Below, piece by piece: positions 51,906 to 60,354 of a stretch of DNA of 64,000 bases. The position numbers and the translations under genes are program-made. The DNA is from Lysinibacillus sp. OF-1 (GTDB lineage Bacteria; Bacillota; Bacilli; Bacillales_A; Planococcaceae), in the NCBI RefSeq assembly GCF_028356935.1, contig NZ_CP102798.1, positions 2,418,001 to 2,482,000 of the forward strand. Direction: 5' to 3'. The notes under the pieces are model-generated. The model worked only from the letters and a program-made list of their open reading frames with translations. It did not search any database and was not told where the DNA came from. How positions within the stretch are numbered: the stretch's first letter is position 1; every line of letters starts with the position of its first letter.

Positions 51906-52970
51906 ATGACTGAATTCATTGTACATATAGGCTCAATAATCAGAGAATATTTAGAAGCATCAAAGATAGATGAACAAAAATGCGCTGAAATTTTAGGTAT
52001 TAATGAAAAAGAATTAAAAAATTTACTAGATGGAAAATCCTTTTTAACAGATGAAATTGCAGAAAATTTAACTAGTGTTTTTCCAGAGATTCCATCATCT
52101 TATTGGACTAACTATGAAAATAAGTATCGTGAGTTTATAGCGAATCAAAATCTAACTTTAAACCACTATAATTTAGATCAATTGAATTCGTTTGCCAAAA
52201 GATTTAAGTTTAATGAGATTTTCAGTGGATTGGGTTGGGACTTAAATAAACAAGCAAATGAAATGCTAAAGTTATTAGGACTGCACCAATTCGAACAATT
52301 TGATGAAATATATACAAATTTAAATGTTGATTTTATGGAAGATGGAGGTGAAAAGGAAGCTATTGCAATTTGGTTAAATTTAGCTAAAGAAGAAATTGAT
52401 CTACAAAATAAAGACTTATCAAATATTGATTATAGTAAAGAAAAATTAATTAACTCTTTAGATAAGTTCAAGTTATTGGCCCTAAATAATGATTATAAAA
52501 AATCTTTAAAAAGTGCAAAAAAATTGCTAAATCGCTTAGGAATTTATTTGGTTTTTTATAATGCTATAGAAAATAGTAAAGTTCGCGGAGCCGTTACAAC
52601 TTATAAAGATAATCCTGCAATTTTTATTAGTGGAAGATTTAAAACTCATGATCATACTTGGTTTGCACTAATGCATGAAATTGGCCATCTAATTCTACAT
52701 TACGTACCTGGAGAACAAATAATTACTATGGAAAATGAAGTTATAGAATATAATATTGATAAAAAAGAAAATGAGGCCAACGAATTTGCAAGAAACTTCT
52801 TCATAGATGAAGATGCTTACACCCAGTATGTTTCAAATATGTATTTTGATGAGCTCTCCATTAGAGAATTTGCACAATCTCAAAATGTTCTGCCTGGAAT
52901 AGTTCTTGCAAGACTTCAACATGATGGATATATAAGTTTTGACAAGCTAAACTACCTAAAAGATAGATAA
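51906..52970 (+). CDS. HigA-type HTH fused to an ImmA/IrrE metallopeptidase
   Basis: 354 residues. The N-terminus (HIGSIIREYLEASKIDEQKC, then LDGKSFLTDEIAENL) is a HigA-type XRE domain. The C-terminal half is ImmA/IrrE-type with zinc motif HEIGHLILHY (near 255) and a third acidic ligand in NEANEFARNFF. The gene is preceded by AAAGGAGG. It should neutralise HigB and autoregulate; the peptidase could cleave a repressor after DNA damage. Confidence 0.85.
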   Translation: MTEFIVHIGSIIREYLEASKIDEQKCAEILGINEKELKNLLDGKSFLTDEIAENLTSVFPEIPSSYWTNYENKYREFIANQNLTLNHYNLDQLNSFAKRFKFNEIFSGLGWDLNKQANEMLKLLGLHQFEQFDEIYTNLNVDFMEDGGEKEAIAIWLNLAKEEIDLQNKDLSNIDYSKEKLINSLDKFKLLALNNDYKKSLKSAKKLLNRLGIYLVFYNAIENSKVRGAVTTYKDNPAIFISGRFKTHDHTWFALMHEIGHLILHYVPGEQIITMENEVIEYNIDKKENEANEFARNFFIDEDAYTQYVSNMYFDELSIREFAQSQNVLPGIVLARLQHDGYISFDKLNYLKDR

Positions 52971-52978
52971 TTCGATTT

Positions 52979-53008
52979 AACCCCACTTTTCAAAAGTGGG
53001 GTTTTATT
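52979..53008 (+). terminator. Terminator of the HigB/HTH-ImmA operon
   Basis: AACCCCACTTTT pairs with AAAAGTGGGGTT, followed by T-rich sequence. Confidence 0.9.
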
Positions 53009-53061
53009 GTATATTAAAACAGAACATACGTTCCTTATTGTCGTTTTAGGGGTTGATATCC

Positions 53062-53562
53062 ATGCACTATACTCACCTTGAAGATTATGTCCAACAGTTT
53101 TTTTCTCGTTTGGGTATTATAGACCCTACCCTACTAAATGTGGAAGAAATAGCCTATAGAATGGGCTTGAAAGTTTTTTATTGGGAAGAAAAAAGTCAGG
53201 CCTTATTTATTAATGGACGGCATTATATTTTTCTTAATGAAAATCAATCGCCACAGCTACAATGGCAAGACTTTTGCCATGAGCTATCACATGCCCTATT
53301 ACATACAGGTGATCAATTTCATATGTATCCCCTATTTCGTGAATATCAGGAATTCAAGGCCAATAATTTTATGTACCACTCTTGTATTCCTACTTTTATG
53401 TTGGAGGCTTTGTCAATAGACGATCATACACCACAAACAATTATGAAAGTAATGCAAATCTTTAACGTAGAATACGATTTTGCTTTCAGGAGATTAACAC
53501 AATATAACAATAAGCAGATTATGCAGAGGTTGCATAATATGACCTTTCTAAATATGAGATGA
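53062..53562 (+). CDS. ImmA/IrrE family metallopeptidase
   Basis: 166 residues from ATG 53062, nine bases after AGGGG. The zinc site is DFCHELSHALLHTGD; the third ligand is in FREYQEFKANNFMYH. In ICEBs1, ImmA cleaves the ImmR repressor after DNA damage or quorum signals. Here it sits beside the integrase, 4 kb from CI, so it might cleave CI or the HTH-ImmA partner. Separate protein from the fused one at 51906. Confidence 0.88.
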   Translation: MHYTHLEDYVQQFFSRLGIIDPTLLNVEEIAYRMGLKVFYWEEKSQALFINGRHYIFLNENQSPQLQWQDFCHELSHALLHTGDQFHMYPLFREYQEFKANNFMYHSCIPTFMLEALSIDDHTPQTIMKVMQIFNVEYDFAFRRLTQYNNKQIMQRLHNMTFLNMR

Positions 53563-53698
53563 TGAATATAGGACAGTTCATAAGTGAGTTTAATATAGGT
53601 TATCTGCTTCAAATTACTGTGAAAGGAGTGATGTTCTAATTGTCCTTAAACTCTAATCAATGTACCTGTCCGGGTCAGTTAGATAGGAAGTGGACGAT

Positions 53699-54868
53699 AT
53701 GGTTAGAAAGAAACTTAATAGTACTAAAAAGGAAAATATTTATTGGTATTATGATTCAAACAAGAAGAAGAAATTTGCCTACCGTTACAAATTTTATGAC
53801 CATACTGGAGTACGTAGAGAAAAAACGAGACAAAACTTTAACTCTAGTATCGAAGCTGAAAAAGCATTAACAGCATTAAAAGCTACTGTTTTAAATGGTG
53901 GAGAAAAAATAATATTTAATGAAAACATGACAATTGCTCAATGGGTAGATATTTATTTTGATCGTAAAAAATCAAAATGGAAAGGTACCTCCCCTAAAAC
54001 TTATCGTAATGTAATTGAAATTTACATTAAACCTTATATCGGTAGATATAAGCTATCTCGACTGTCCAAAAGTTTATACCAATCTGATTTTATTGATAAA
54101 TTATCTTTAATAGCTGCTCCAAAAAGCATTCAAATGTATCATAATTTTTTCATTGGATGTATTAATGCTGCTGTAGAAGATGATATTTTGGATAAAAACC
54201 GCATTGCGAAAGCTGAATTACCTAGGATAGAAAAAATTAATAATGATGAAGTCGAGGGCAATTATTTAACTCCGACTGAGCTAGAATACTTACTTAAATG
54301 TGTAAAGCAATCTTGTGATATTTCAAGATATACTTTAATTTCTATTCTAGCAGCTACTGGTATGAGACGTGGCGAAGCTGGAGGTTTACGTTGGTCCGAT
54401 ATAGATTTTAAGAATAATCTAATTTACATCAATCGTACTCGTGATTTTTATGGGGAGCGCTCTGCCAAAACACTAAATAGTATCCGTTGTATTGATATGA
54501 CCGAGGTACTAAGTAAACAATTAGTTCGTTATAGAAAATGGTGTATCGAAAGAAAATTAATTTTCGGGATTCAACATAGTGAGGATGACCTTGTCTTTAT
54601 TAGTAAAACATGCAAGCCTCTTAATCAAAATGCAGCTAGATTAACGCTAATCTTAATGCATGAATTATATGACGTTAAACTCATCTCTCCTCATGGTTTA
54701 CGACATACATTTGCTACCATCTCAATTGCATCTGGTACACCGCCAACAACGATTGCCAAAATCCTTGGTATGACTACTTCTACTCTTTTAAAAACCTACG
54801 CTCATTCGTTTGCAGATCGAGAGAAAAGAGCAATGCAAGTTCTAAGTGAAATAGTCAATTTCGATTAA
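53699..54868 (+). CDS. int: Tyrosine recombinase, phage integrase
   Basis: 389 residues from ATG 53699, eight bases after AGGAAG. An arm-binding N-terminal domain (YRYKFYDHTGVRREKTRQNF) and core-binding domain (MTIAQWVDIYFDRKKSKWKG) precede the catalytic domain: Arg in GMRRGEAGGLRW, HGLRHTFATI, and the nucleophile Tyr in LLKTYAHSF. It should join attP to the site upstream of acnA. The 100 bases to attR contain GGGGCAC arm sites. Confidence 0.95.
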   Translation: MVRKKLNSTKKENIYWYYDSNKKKKFAYRYKFYDHTGVRREKTRQNFNSSIEAEKALTALKATVLNGGEKIIFNENMTIAQWVDIYFDRKKSKWKGTSPKTYRNVIEIYIKPYIGRYKLSRLSKSLYQSDFIDKLSLIAAPKSIQMYHNFFIGCINAAVEDDILDKNRIAKAELPRIEKINNDEVEGNYLTPTELEYLLKCVKQSCDISRYTLISILAATGMRRGEAGGLRWSDIDFKNNLIYINRTRDFYGERSAKTLNSIRCIDMTEVLSKQLVRYRKWCIERKLIFGIQHSEDDLVFISKTCKPLNQNAARLTLILMHELYDVKLISPHGLRHTFATISIASGTPPTTIAKILGMTTSTLLKTYAHSFADREKRAMQVLSEIVNFD

Positions 54869-54890
54869 AACACTATTTTTCATTTAAAAT

Positions 54891-54909
54891 GGGGCACTTT
54901 TTGGGGCAC
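54891..54909. promoter_or_regulatory. Integrase arm sites beside attR
   Basis: GGGGCAC at 54891-54897 and 54903-54909 with a five-base spacer (CTTTT/TTTTT-like), the same motif and spacing as beside attL. Confidence 0.6.
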
Positions 54910-54967
54910 CAATGTGGTTAGCCCCTCCCCAACCCTTGATAATCAAAGGGTTTATAAAAAAATAACT

Positions 54968-55097
54968 ATAAGCATAACTTATGACCTTGATTTCTATCCT
55001 GATGTTTTTAATTTTTTGATGTGCATAATATCAAGGGTTTGTATTAATGTGGGTTTCTATACCTATCTAACGAAGCATAGCTAAATGTATTTAACTG
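54968..55097. other. attR (right prophage attachment repeat)
   Basis: Direct copy of 12098-12227, with one difference at 55080. Outside it lies different sequence (TGTGGTACAG) in place of the phage GGGGCAC arms. Confidence 0.95.
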
Positions 55098-55142
55098 TGG
55101 TACAGATTGCGGTACACGAACTTTTTGTAAAAAGTGTACCGC
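55097..55142. promoter_or_regulatory. Hairpin outside attR resembling the attL arm hairpin
   Basis: GCGGTACAC (55109-55117) pairs with GTGTACCGC (55134-55142) around ACTTTTTGTAAAAA. The attL side has the same structure and loop (GGGGTACTT, TTTTTTTGTAAAAAAA, AAGTGCCCC) with different stem bases. It may be an arm of a related older element. Confidence 0.5.
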
Positions 55143-55501
55143 AGGAATAAATAGTAAATAAAAATTCATCCGGACACGTATGAGTAGTAGAAAAAATCAA
55201 TACAACAACTTTTACTTTTAGATTATTAACTTCTTTATAATTAAACATTAAAGAAATGATGCAACTATTTTAATAACTATATAATATACATATACACATA
55301 TGACAATACCTTACAATTTGTTTCTTTTTGGATAATCAGTTCTGCTTTAATAAAAAACAAACCAGGTGCACATTTGAGCGTCTGGTACCATTCATATGAT
55401 TAACCAACAGTTTTTCAACTTGTGTTTTTTAAATGTAAATTGGGGAAAAATTTAGGTACTTCTTTTTAAAGACATCGTACTATATTAAAGAGGAGGATTT
55501 A

Positions 55502-55705
55502 ATGAAGAAAAATCCGCAGACTGAGGCGAATAAACGTTGGCAAGCGAAGAATAAAGAACGTGCTAAATATCTTAGTGCACGATCTGGAGCACGTAGCTTT
55601 ATAAGAGACCACGCCTTAGAGGAAGATTTAGACGAGCTCATGGAATTAATATTAGAACGTAAACAAGTATTATTAGAAATGAAAATAAACCAAGATGGCA
55701 TGTAG
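55502..55705 (+). CDS. Small basic helical protein, phage-like
   Basis: 67 residues; ATG 55502 follows AGAGGAGG. KNPQTEANKRWQAKNKERAK and SARSGARSFIRDHALEEDLD match short proteins common in Firmicutes prophages and plasmids. Charged and helical; possible DNA-binding accessory. Function unknown. Confidence 0.65.
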   Translation: MKKNPQTEANKRWQAKNKERAKYLSARSGARSFIRDHALEEDLDELMELILERKQVLLEMKINQDGM

Positions 55706-55765
55706 CTGTCTTGGTTTATTTATTTTTGTATTTTATTAAGTAATTAATTTGTGGAAATAAAAAAA

Positions 55766-55796
55766 ACCAGGTACTCATTGTTGAATGAGCGCCTGG
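55766..55796. terminator. Terminator between the 67-aa gene and the immunity gene
   Basis: CCAGG...CCTGG hairpin with CTCATT/AATGAG inner stem, part of a small hairpin family shared with 15408 and 58377. Confidence 0.7.
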
Positions 55797-55811
55797 CCTT
55801 TGCTTTAAATC

Positions 55812-56234
55812 CTAATCAAATTCTTTTTTTATCTGTAATGCAAATTGTTCAATAGATTTTCTATCTTGATAAATTGTAATACCAATACCGGAACGAGTAG
55901 CTCTATGAGAGTTATATTCTCCTGCATCAATCCAAAATTGGAATTGATAAATCTGTTCATCAATTAGGTCACTATTATTCGCTAAAATAGCAAATGAAAA
56001 AGATGGATCCGTTGAGTCCCATACTTCTGCTTCCAATAATTCGTCCCAATTATTTAATATCAGCGTATGCAGCATTATAAGATCACTTCGTAAAACCAAA
56101 AACTTAAAATCTAAATGATGTTCACCACAATTAAATTTAATCAAAATATTACTGGAAACAGTATCACTCTCTATATTAACCACTTCTAAACTTGTCTTTG
56201 ATGCATCAAATGATCTATCGTATAAGGTTGCCAT
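55812..56234 (-). CDS. Putative immunity protein
   Basis: 140 residues, soluble, acidic. IESDTVSSNILIKFNCGEHH and EAEVWDSTDPSFSFAILANN. It starts nine bases after the toxin-like gene ends, in the same direction. No certain family. The immunity role is inferred from its position behind a secreted toxin-like gene. Confidence 0.5.
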   Translation of the reverse strand: MATLYDRSFDASKTSLEVVNIESDTVSSNILIKFNCGEHHLDFKFLVLRSDLIMLHTLILNNWDELLEAEVWDSTDPSFSFAILANNSDLIDEQIYQFQFWIDAGEYNSHRATRSGIGITIYQDRKSIEQFALQIKKEFD

Positions 56235-56243
56235 AATTAAATC

Positions 56244-56897
56244 TTACCATCCCCAGTTACTACTAATAAATTTCTTAGCGATTTCCCCACTATCAGGTTT
56301 GTAAACCGTTACAACCTCTTTTGAATTCCCTATAAACACTACATTAATATTTTGATCTTTATCATAAATAGCTCTAGCACGTGTATGTTTATCCATGAAT
56401 TTTTTTCCATTTACAATTGCATCAGCAACTTGTTTGGAAGAAAGTTGACGTGCATTAGCCTGTATAACTGCGTGTGAAGAAAATTTCACTGTTGCTTTTG
56501 GAATTTGTTTTACAACTAGTTTAACACATGTAGCTGCAACGAACCATACAATCGGAGCGACCCTCGGAGCAACAATAAATTGTTCAGATTCCAGTGAATT
56601 CATAAAAGGAGTTCGTGCAATGTTAATAGAATCCCAAAAATATTGTCTTTCAACATCGGTAAATGATTCATATAGTTCCTTAAATTCTGGATGCTCATTT
56701 ATATAATTTTCAGTATCTAAAATGTATTTATTATATTCCTCTGTATCTAGTTGAGGAACTAATAATTCAGTTTCCGAATATAAACTTTCATTTTGATCAT
56801 TATCTGTGAATTCCATTGCTGAGGCAGCTGATGGAAATACAATGCTAATTAATAAAGTAAATGTTAGTAAAATACTAATAATTTTTGTATGTTTCAT
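56244..56897 (-). CDS. Secreted SAR2788-like toxin with DUF4258-like end
   Basis: 217 residues. A Sec signal peptide (KHTKIISILLTFTLLISIVF, cleavage near ASA) is followed by an acidic middle and a hydrophobic stretch (APIVWFVAATCVKLVV). The C-terminus (HAVIQANARQLSSKQVADAI, then NGKKFMDK and NINVVFIG) resembles DUF4258/RelE-like toxin domains. The whole layout fits SAR2788 family putative toxins. It is a different toxin from that at 14080, but with the same arrangement. Confidence 0.65.
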   Translation of the reverse strand: MKHTKIISILLTFTLLISIVFPSAASAMEFTDNDQNESLYSETELLVPQLDTEEYNKYILDTENYINEHPEFKELYESFTDVERQYFWDSINIARTPFMNSLESEQFIVAPRVAPIVWFVAATCVKLVVKQIPKATVKFSSHAVIQANARQLSSKQVADAIVNGKKFMDKHTRARAIYDKDQNINVVFIGNSKEVVTVYKPDSGEIAKKFISSNWGW

Positions 56898-57296
56898 GAT
56901 TTATCCCTTCAAACTTGTATTTGATTCACTAGCAAATCCTTACCTCGAGTTAATTATTATCCTATCATTGGTAACTTCCCCAATTCAATATTATGTTCAC
57001 GCCACTTTTTTGACGGTGTGAACGCCATTAATTTGGCGCTACTCAAAGGAAATTCGTCAAGTCCGCCAAATCACGCCACTTATTCCCATCTTTTTTTAGT
57101 GGTATCGATATTTTTTTAGTGCTATATATACATTTATAGCGTTAACTCCATTTTATGCTTGATATTTTCAATAAAAACAAAAAATATTGCTAATAACAAG
57201 TTCACTAATTTGACTATTGGCATATCATTTACATTACTATTCTTATAATATTTTTATGAAATGCCCATTACCGATTAAGGTAACAGGCATTTGCTG
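56898..57296. other. Intergenic region with inverted repeats
   Basis: No gene seen. GTTCAC (56997-57002) is inverted as GTGAAC (57017-57022), and GCGCCA/TGGCG-type repeats follow to about 57085. The rest is very AT-rich. It may contain the toxin promoter and a terminator for the lysin remnant. Confidence 0.4.
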
Positions 57297-57464
57297 TTAA
57301 ACGCTACGTTGTGCAATGATAATCTTCAATCCTTCAAAATCACCACTTGTCATAGTTCCATTATCGAATTTTTCAAGCCATGACTTATCAATCACCTTTT
57401 TGTCTACGGCTTGTTGAATGTAATCACGTACTGCAGCTTTTGCGGTTGTGCTTGTGAATTTCAT
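57297..57464 (-). CDS. Possible free wall-binding domain from internal start
   Basis: ATG 57464 follows AAAGGAGGATGATACT, a very strong ribosome site inside the lysin gene. The 55-residue product differs at about ten positions from that at 15447-15614. It may still be made although the catalytic part is broken. Confidence 0.45.
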   Translation of the reverse strand: MKFTSTTAKAAVRDYIQQAVDKKVIDKSWLEKFDNGTMTSGDFEGLKIIIAQRSV

Positions 57465-57900
57465 AGTATCATCCTCCTTTTGTTTTTGTGTATCCTCTAC
57501 AATGAGTTGTACCTTTATGGCACTACTTGAGGGCACGATTACTTGTCCTTCAAATTTATAACCTGCAGGCATCTTCCATGTTGTAGGAATTTCAAAATGA
57601 GGTGCATCATACTGACCTACAGGCCAATAGCCTCCCCTAGTGATTCCTAGTTTTTTAGCTATTGCCCCAACCTTTGAAAGAGTAGAAATATCATATAAAT
57701 TTCTTGGCGGTGCTACAGCAATATCCCAAGCTCTACGCGATGTATGATTACTATTTCGTGTCCAGGTAACTACTTGCCCTGGTCTTGTTCTACCTTGCTC
57801 ATATAGATAGTTTTGGCGAGCTTGGCTACGATATTTCTGTGATGAAAACAAAGTCAATACCTGCCTTGTAGCACTCTTGAAAGAGTAGTCGGCAGGCTGT
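57297..57900 (-). pseudogene. Frameshifted M15 endolysin (CwlK-like)
   Basis: The main frame (57297-57857) contains YRSQARQNYLYEQGRTRPGQ, WTRNSNHTSRRAWDIAV and the C-terminal 55-residue wall-binding domain. These match L-alanyl-D-glutamate peptidases (VanY/CwlK), with the zinc ligands His and Asp in HTSRRAWD and His in YDAPHFEIP. The missing N-terminal segment (FQECYKAGIDFVFIT) is readable in another frame upstream of about 57845, so one frameshift breaks the gene. Confidence 0.75.
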
Positions 57901-58219
57901 TTGTGCCATCTTCTCCAGTGTCTTTATAACGCTTCAATAATTTACGGAAAATAGATGTATTGAAATAGAATGTGGCACTTTCTGGATACTCTGCACCTGT
58001 TGATCTATTCCCTTTAGCTACACGACCCATAATAGGGACTTGTGTTTTGGTTTTGTCCATACGTGCCTCTAGGTTGATTAGCTGTGCAAATAAATAACGT
58101 TTTCCTTCAACCCTCACATACGCTTTCCCTTGTGCACCATGAATAGCATCACGAGCATGCATGGTTGTGTCTGCAAAGTACTGAAGATTCAACGGAATCA
58201 CTGGTTTCTTTTGTTCCAA
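57854..58219 (-). pseudogene. XkdM-like tail tube fragment joined to lysin sequence
   Basis: TTG 58219 follows GGGAGGG. IPLNLQYFADTTMHARDAIH, then RVEGKRYLFAQLINLEARMD, QVPIMGRVAKGNRSTGAEYP, match XkdM-type tube proteins (DUF2001). The homology ends near FRKLLKRYKDTGED; the rest is out-of-frame lysin DNA. The tube protein of the intact prophage is DUF3277, so this piece came from a different phage. Confidence 0.7.
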
Positions 58220-58309
58220 TTTATTGCCCTCCCCTCTGCTACTACCGTTGTGATATAGAGCTGAGATATAGCCCTGTTACGTTTACAACTTCGCTCGTAA
58301 CAACAGATT

Positions 58310-58369
58310 TCAGACAACAGTAAAGTTGACGAATTTAATGTTTTGTTAAATGATTCTGTATTAAAATAG
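58310..58369 (+). pseudogene. 3' remnant of an OB-fold-like gene
   Basis: The last 19 codons (SDNSKVDEFNVLLNDSVLK) and stop are nearly the same as the end of the gene at 12478 (SDESKVDDFNVLLNDAVLK). The rest is deleted. Confidence 0.75.
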
Positions 58370-58376
58370 AAAAATA

Positions 58377-58408
58377 ACCAGGTACTCATTCGAGCGCCTG
58401 GTTTTTTA
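58377..58408. terminator. Terminator hairpin
   Basis: ACCAGG...CCTGGT with T run and ACTCATTCGAG loop; third member of the CCAGG hairpin family. Confidence 0.75.
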
Positions 58409-58472
58409 CGATAAGATGATACATTAAACAGTCATATTCAGTTAGTGCAGAGCTCTTAAAAATAAATGTTTC

Positions 58473-59240
58473 TTATCTCATAGGTTTATCTTGGAACCAC
58501 CAATCGCCAACACTATCAACAGCAAAATCTATTTTCCAAGGTCCAATTGTTAGCGATGAATTAATATCTTGATAACGAAACTTGTATTGATATTGATTTA
58601 TAGAACCTGGGTACCCAGTATTAAATTTATCTTTTGTTCTGACCAAATCCGCTTTCCATGTGCCGCTCACCTGTCTTTCTACTATTAGAGCTGTAACACC
58701 AATTGCGCCTAATGCTTTTGATACTTTATCAGATACTAATTTATTAGGAAGCTTTACTCCTAACCATGCACCTATAACAATTACACCTGTCATTAAAGTG
58801 GCTACATCACTAAATGATGTAGCTACACCTTTAAAAGAAAGACTGGCTGGAGCTACATAAACATAATCAGTAGCATAAACTGACATATCTGAATTTGTAT
58901 CTGCATTAAAGTCAGGTTCAGTTATCTCAAGATTAATATCTTTACCATTTAAAGTAGCAATACCAGTAGAACTATTATAAATCAAAGTACTTTTTTCATT
59001 TCCGTTATTGAGTGAGTTTACTACAAAACCATCGTCAGTATATTCAACATTAATATCAATATTATTTAAAGAATTAACTAGATTAAAATTAAGCGAACTA
59101 TCCGTAGTTACAGAATCTACTACCCTATACTCTGTTGGAGCAATTTCTGAGGCATATGCATTAGGAATACATACACTGCTACTTGCAAATAACATAGTTG
59201 AACAAAGAGCACTAGCAATTATTTTTTTTGAATTTAACAT
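58473..59240 (-). CDS. Secreted geobacillin-26-like protein
   Basis: 255 residues. A Sec signal peptide (LNSKKIIASALCSTMLFASS, cleavage near AYAS), then a beta-rich propeptide-like region (INVEYTDDGFVVNSLNNGNE) is followed by a hydrophobic, small-residue helix (DVATLMTGVIVIGAWLG) and an aromatic C-terminus (YQYKFRYQDINSSLTIG, WWFQDKP). This resembles geobacillin-26 type large bacteriocins, but I cannot confirm it. The adjacent 78-aa membrane protein may be its immunity partner. Confidence 0.55.
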   Translation of the reverse strand: MLNSKKIIASALCSTMLFASSSVCIPNAYASEIAPTEYRVVDSVTTDSSLNFNLVNSLNNIDINVEYTDDGFVVNSLNNGNEKSTLIYNSSTGIATLNGKDINLEITEPDFNADTNSDMSVYATDYVYVAPASLSFKGVATSFSDVATLMTGVIVIGAWLGVKLPNKLVSDKVSKALGAIGVTALIVERQVSGTWKADLVRTKDKFNTGYPGSINQYQYKFRYQDINSSLTIGPWKIDFAVDSVGDWWFQDKPMR

Positions 59241-59306
59241 TTCATCACCTTATAATAGTATTTTTGGTACTATTTTACACTAACTTAATTAGGTATTTAT
59301 GTAAAG

Positions 59307-59543
59307 TTATAATTTTCCGTCTCCTTTTTTTTCCTTTCTACTATAATAACTTCTAACAATTAAATTAAAGACAAAAGTCATGATTATCAAATATGCTGGA
59401 ACTCCCCAATGACCTGTCGTAAATCTATCATAAAACCCCCAAACTAGGACGGATGTAAATAAAAAGACTACTGTTAGTCTTTCTGATTTTGGATAGATTT
59501 TATATTTATGCTTTTTTTCCACATCTTTAATATTGTTATTCAT
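59307..59543 (-). CDS. Small membrane protein, possible bacteriocin immunity
   Basis: 78 residues with two hydrophobic helices (LTVVFLFTSVLVWGFYDR and PAYLIIMTFVFNLIVRSY) and basic ends. It lies directly upstream of the secreted geobacillin-like gene on the same strand. Small two-helix membrane proteins often protect producers from their own bacteriocin. Confidence 0.5.
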   Translation of the reverse strand: MNNNIKDVEKKHKYKIYPKSERLTVVFLFTSVLVWGFYDRFTTGHWGVPAYLIIMTFVFNLIVRSYYSRKEKKGDGKL

Positions 59544-60354
59544 TTTTTCGTCACCCCTTTAAATTTTCTTATTAGTATTATATTCTCCAATTAGGGAAAA
59601 AATCCCTCTTTCATTTGTTTCTTAGTACTTGGATTCTTGTAGAAAAGCTTCACCCCGTGGATTTGCAATTAGTTATTCATTTATGCATTTTTAATTCAAA
59701 TGGGGACATACTCATTCAACAAAGGTAACCCTTCATGTAATACATTTTGTAAGACTACGAATTGAGCTGAACCTCCCCCACCCCTTTGATATCATAGAGT
59801 AAATATTTAATAAATACACATACCGATGATGGCTATAGACCCTTTTCAAAAGGGGCATATCAATTAAATTGGAAAGAGCCCAATACATTGGTCATAAGGT
59901 ACGCGTTTGATTATACGTCTCTACACAGGTAGTTTCACTAAAATATAATTAGTACTTTTGAAGTTTGCACTAGAACTATGCTAGTAAAGGGTCACTACTC
60001 GCAGCGTGACCCTTTATTATTATCTAAGCCCACCATGAAACCCCCCTTAATGCACAATTTCTTTCAAAAACGATGCCGTTCATGCAATAATTCGATTTCA
60101 TTATTAATTTTCATTCACATAGCCTGTTTTCCTTTCTTGTCATCTTCAGTAATACCAGTCCTCTTCAAGTATCCCGCTAAAGCCCTGTTTTATCCTCAAA
60201 ATGTGAAGTAACATAAAAGCTCTTAAATTGGAGAATATATTCAGTCCTTTGGGATGAATAATAAAAAATTTTGTAACATTAACATTCGTAACACCAATCA
60301 TTTCAACTCGTTATCACGTTGATATAACTATTTTTTATCTACGGGGGCTTGAAA
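59544..60354. other. Region without a convincing gene
   Basis: Only short frames without ribosome sites. It contains a terminator-like hairpin AAAGGGTCAC/GTGACCCTTT at 59986-60015 and fragments that look like decayed genes. One frame at 59978-60211 is not supported. Confidence 0.4.

Larger units (their letters stand above)
12098..55079. mobile_element. Complete-looking myovirus-type prophage (about 43 kb)
   Basis: Bounded by a direct repeat of 112 identical bases (130 with one mismatch), with a tyrosine recombinase next to the right repeat. It contains all expected modules: lysis, contractile tail, head, packaging, replication, lysogeny switch and cargo. Sheath (DUF3383) and baseplate J genes show a contractile tail. 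The terminase, portal, capsid and tail genes all have open frames, so it may be inducible, although uvrX and a DNA adenine methylase are truncated. Confidence 0.95.
55098..58408. mobile_element. Remnant of a second prophage
   Basis: Contains an XkdM-like tail tube fragment fused to a frameshifted endolysin, the last 19 codons of a homologue of the gene at 12478, and hairpins like those of the intact prophage. No integrase, head or replication genes remain. Its right limit is unclear because an ASCH pseudogene at 63636-63996 suggests it once extended further. The gap 55143-55501 holds only an ACCAGGTGC/GCGTCTGGT hairpin at 55361-55386. Confidence 0.6.

Noticed and set aside
59978-60211. 77-codon plus-strand frame
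   Set aside because: It begins over a terminator hairpin and lacks a ribosome site; the translation looks random.
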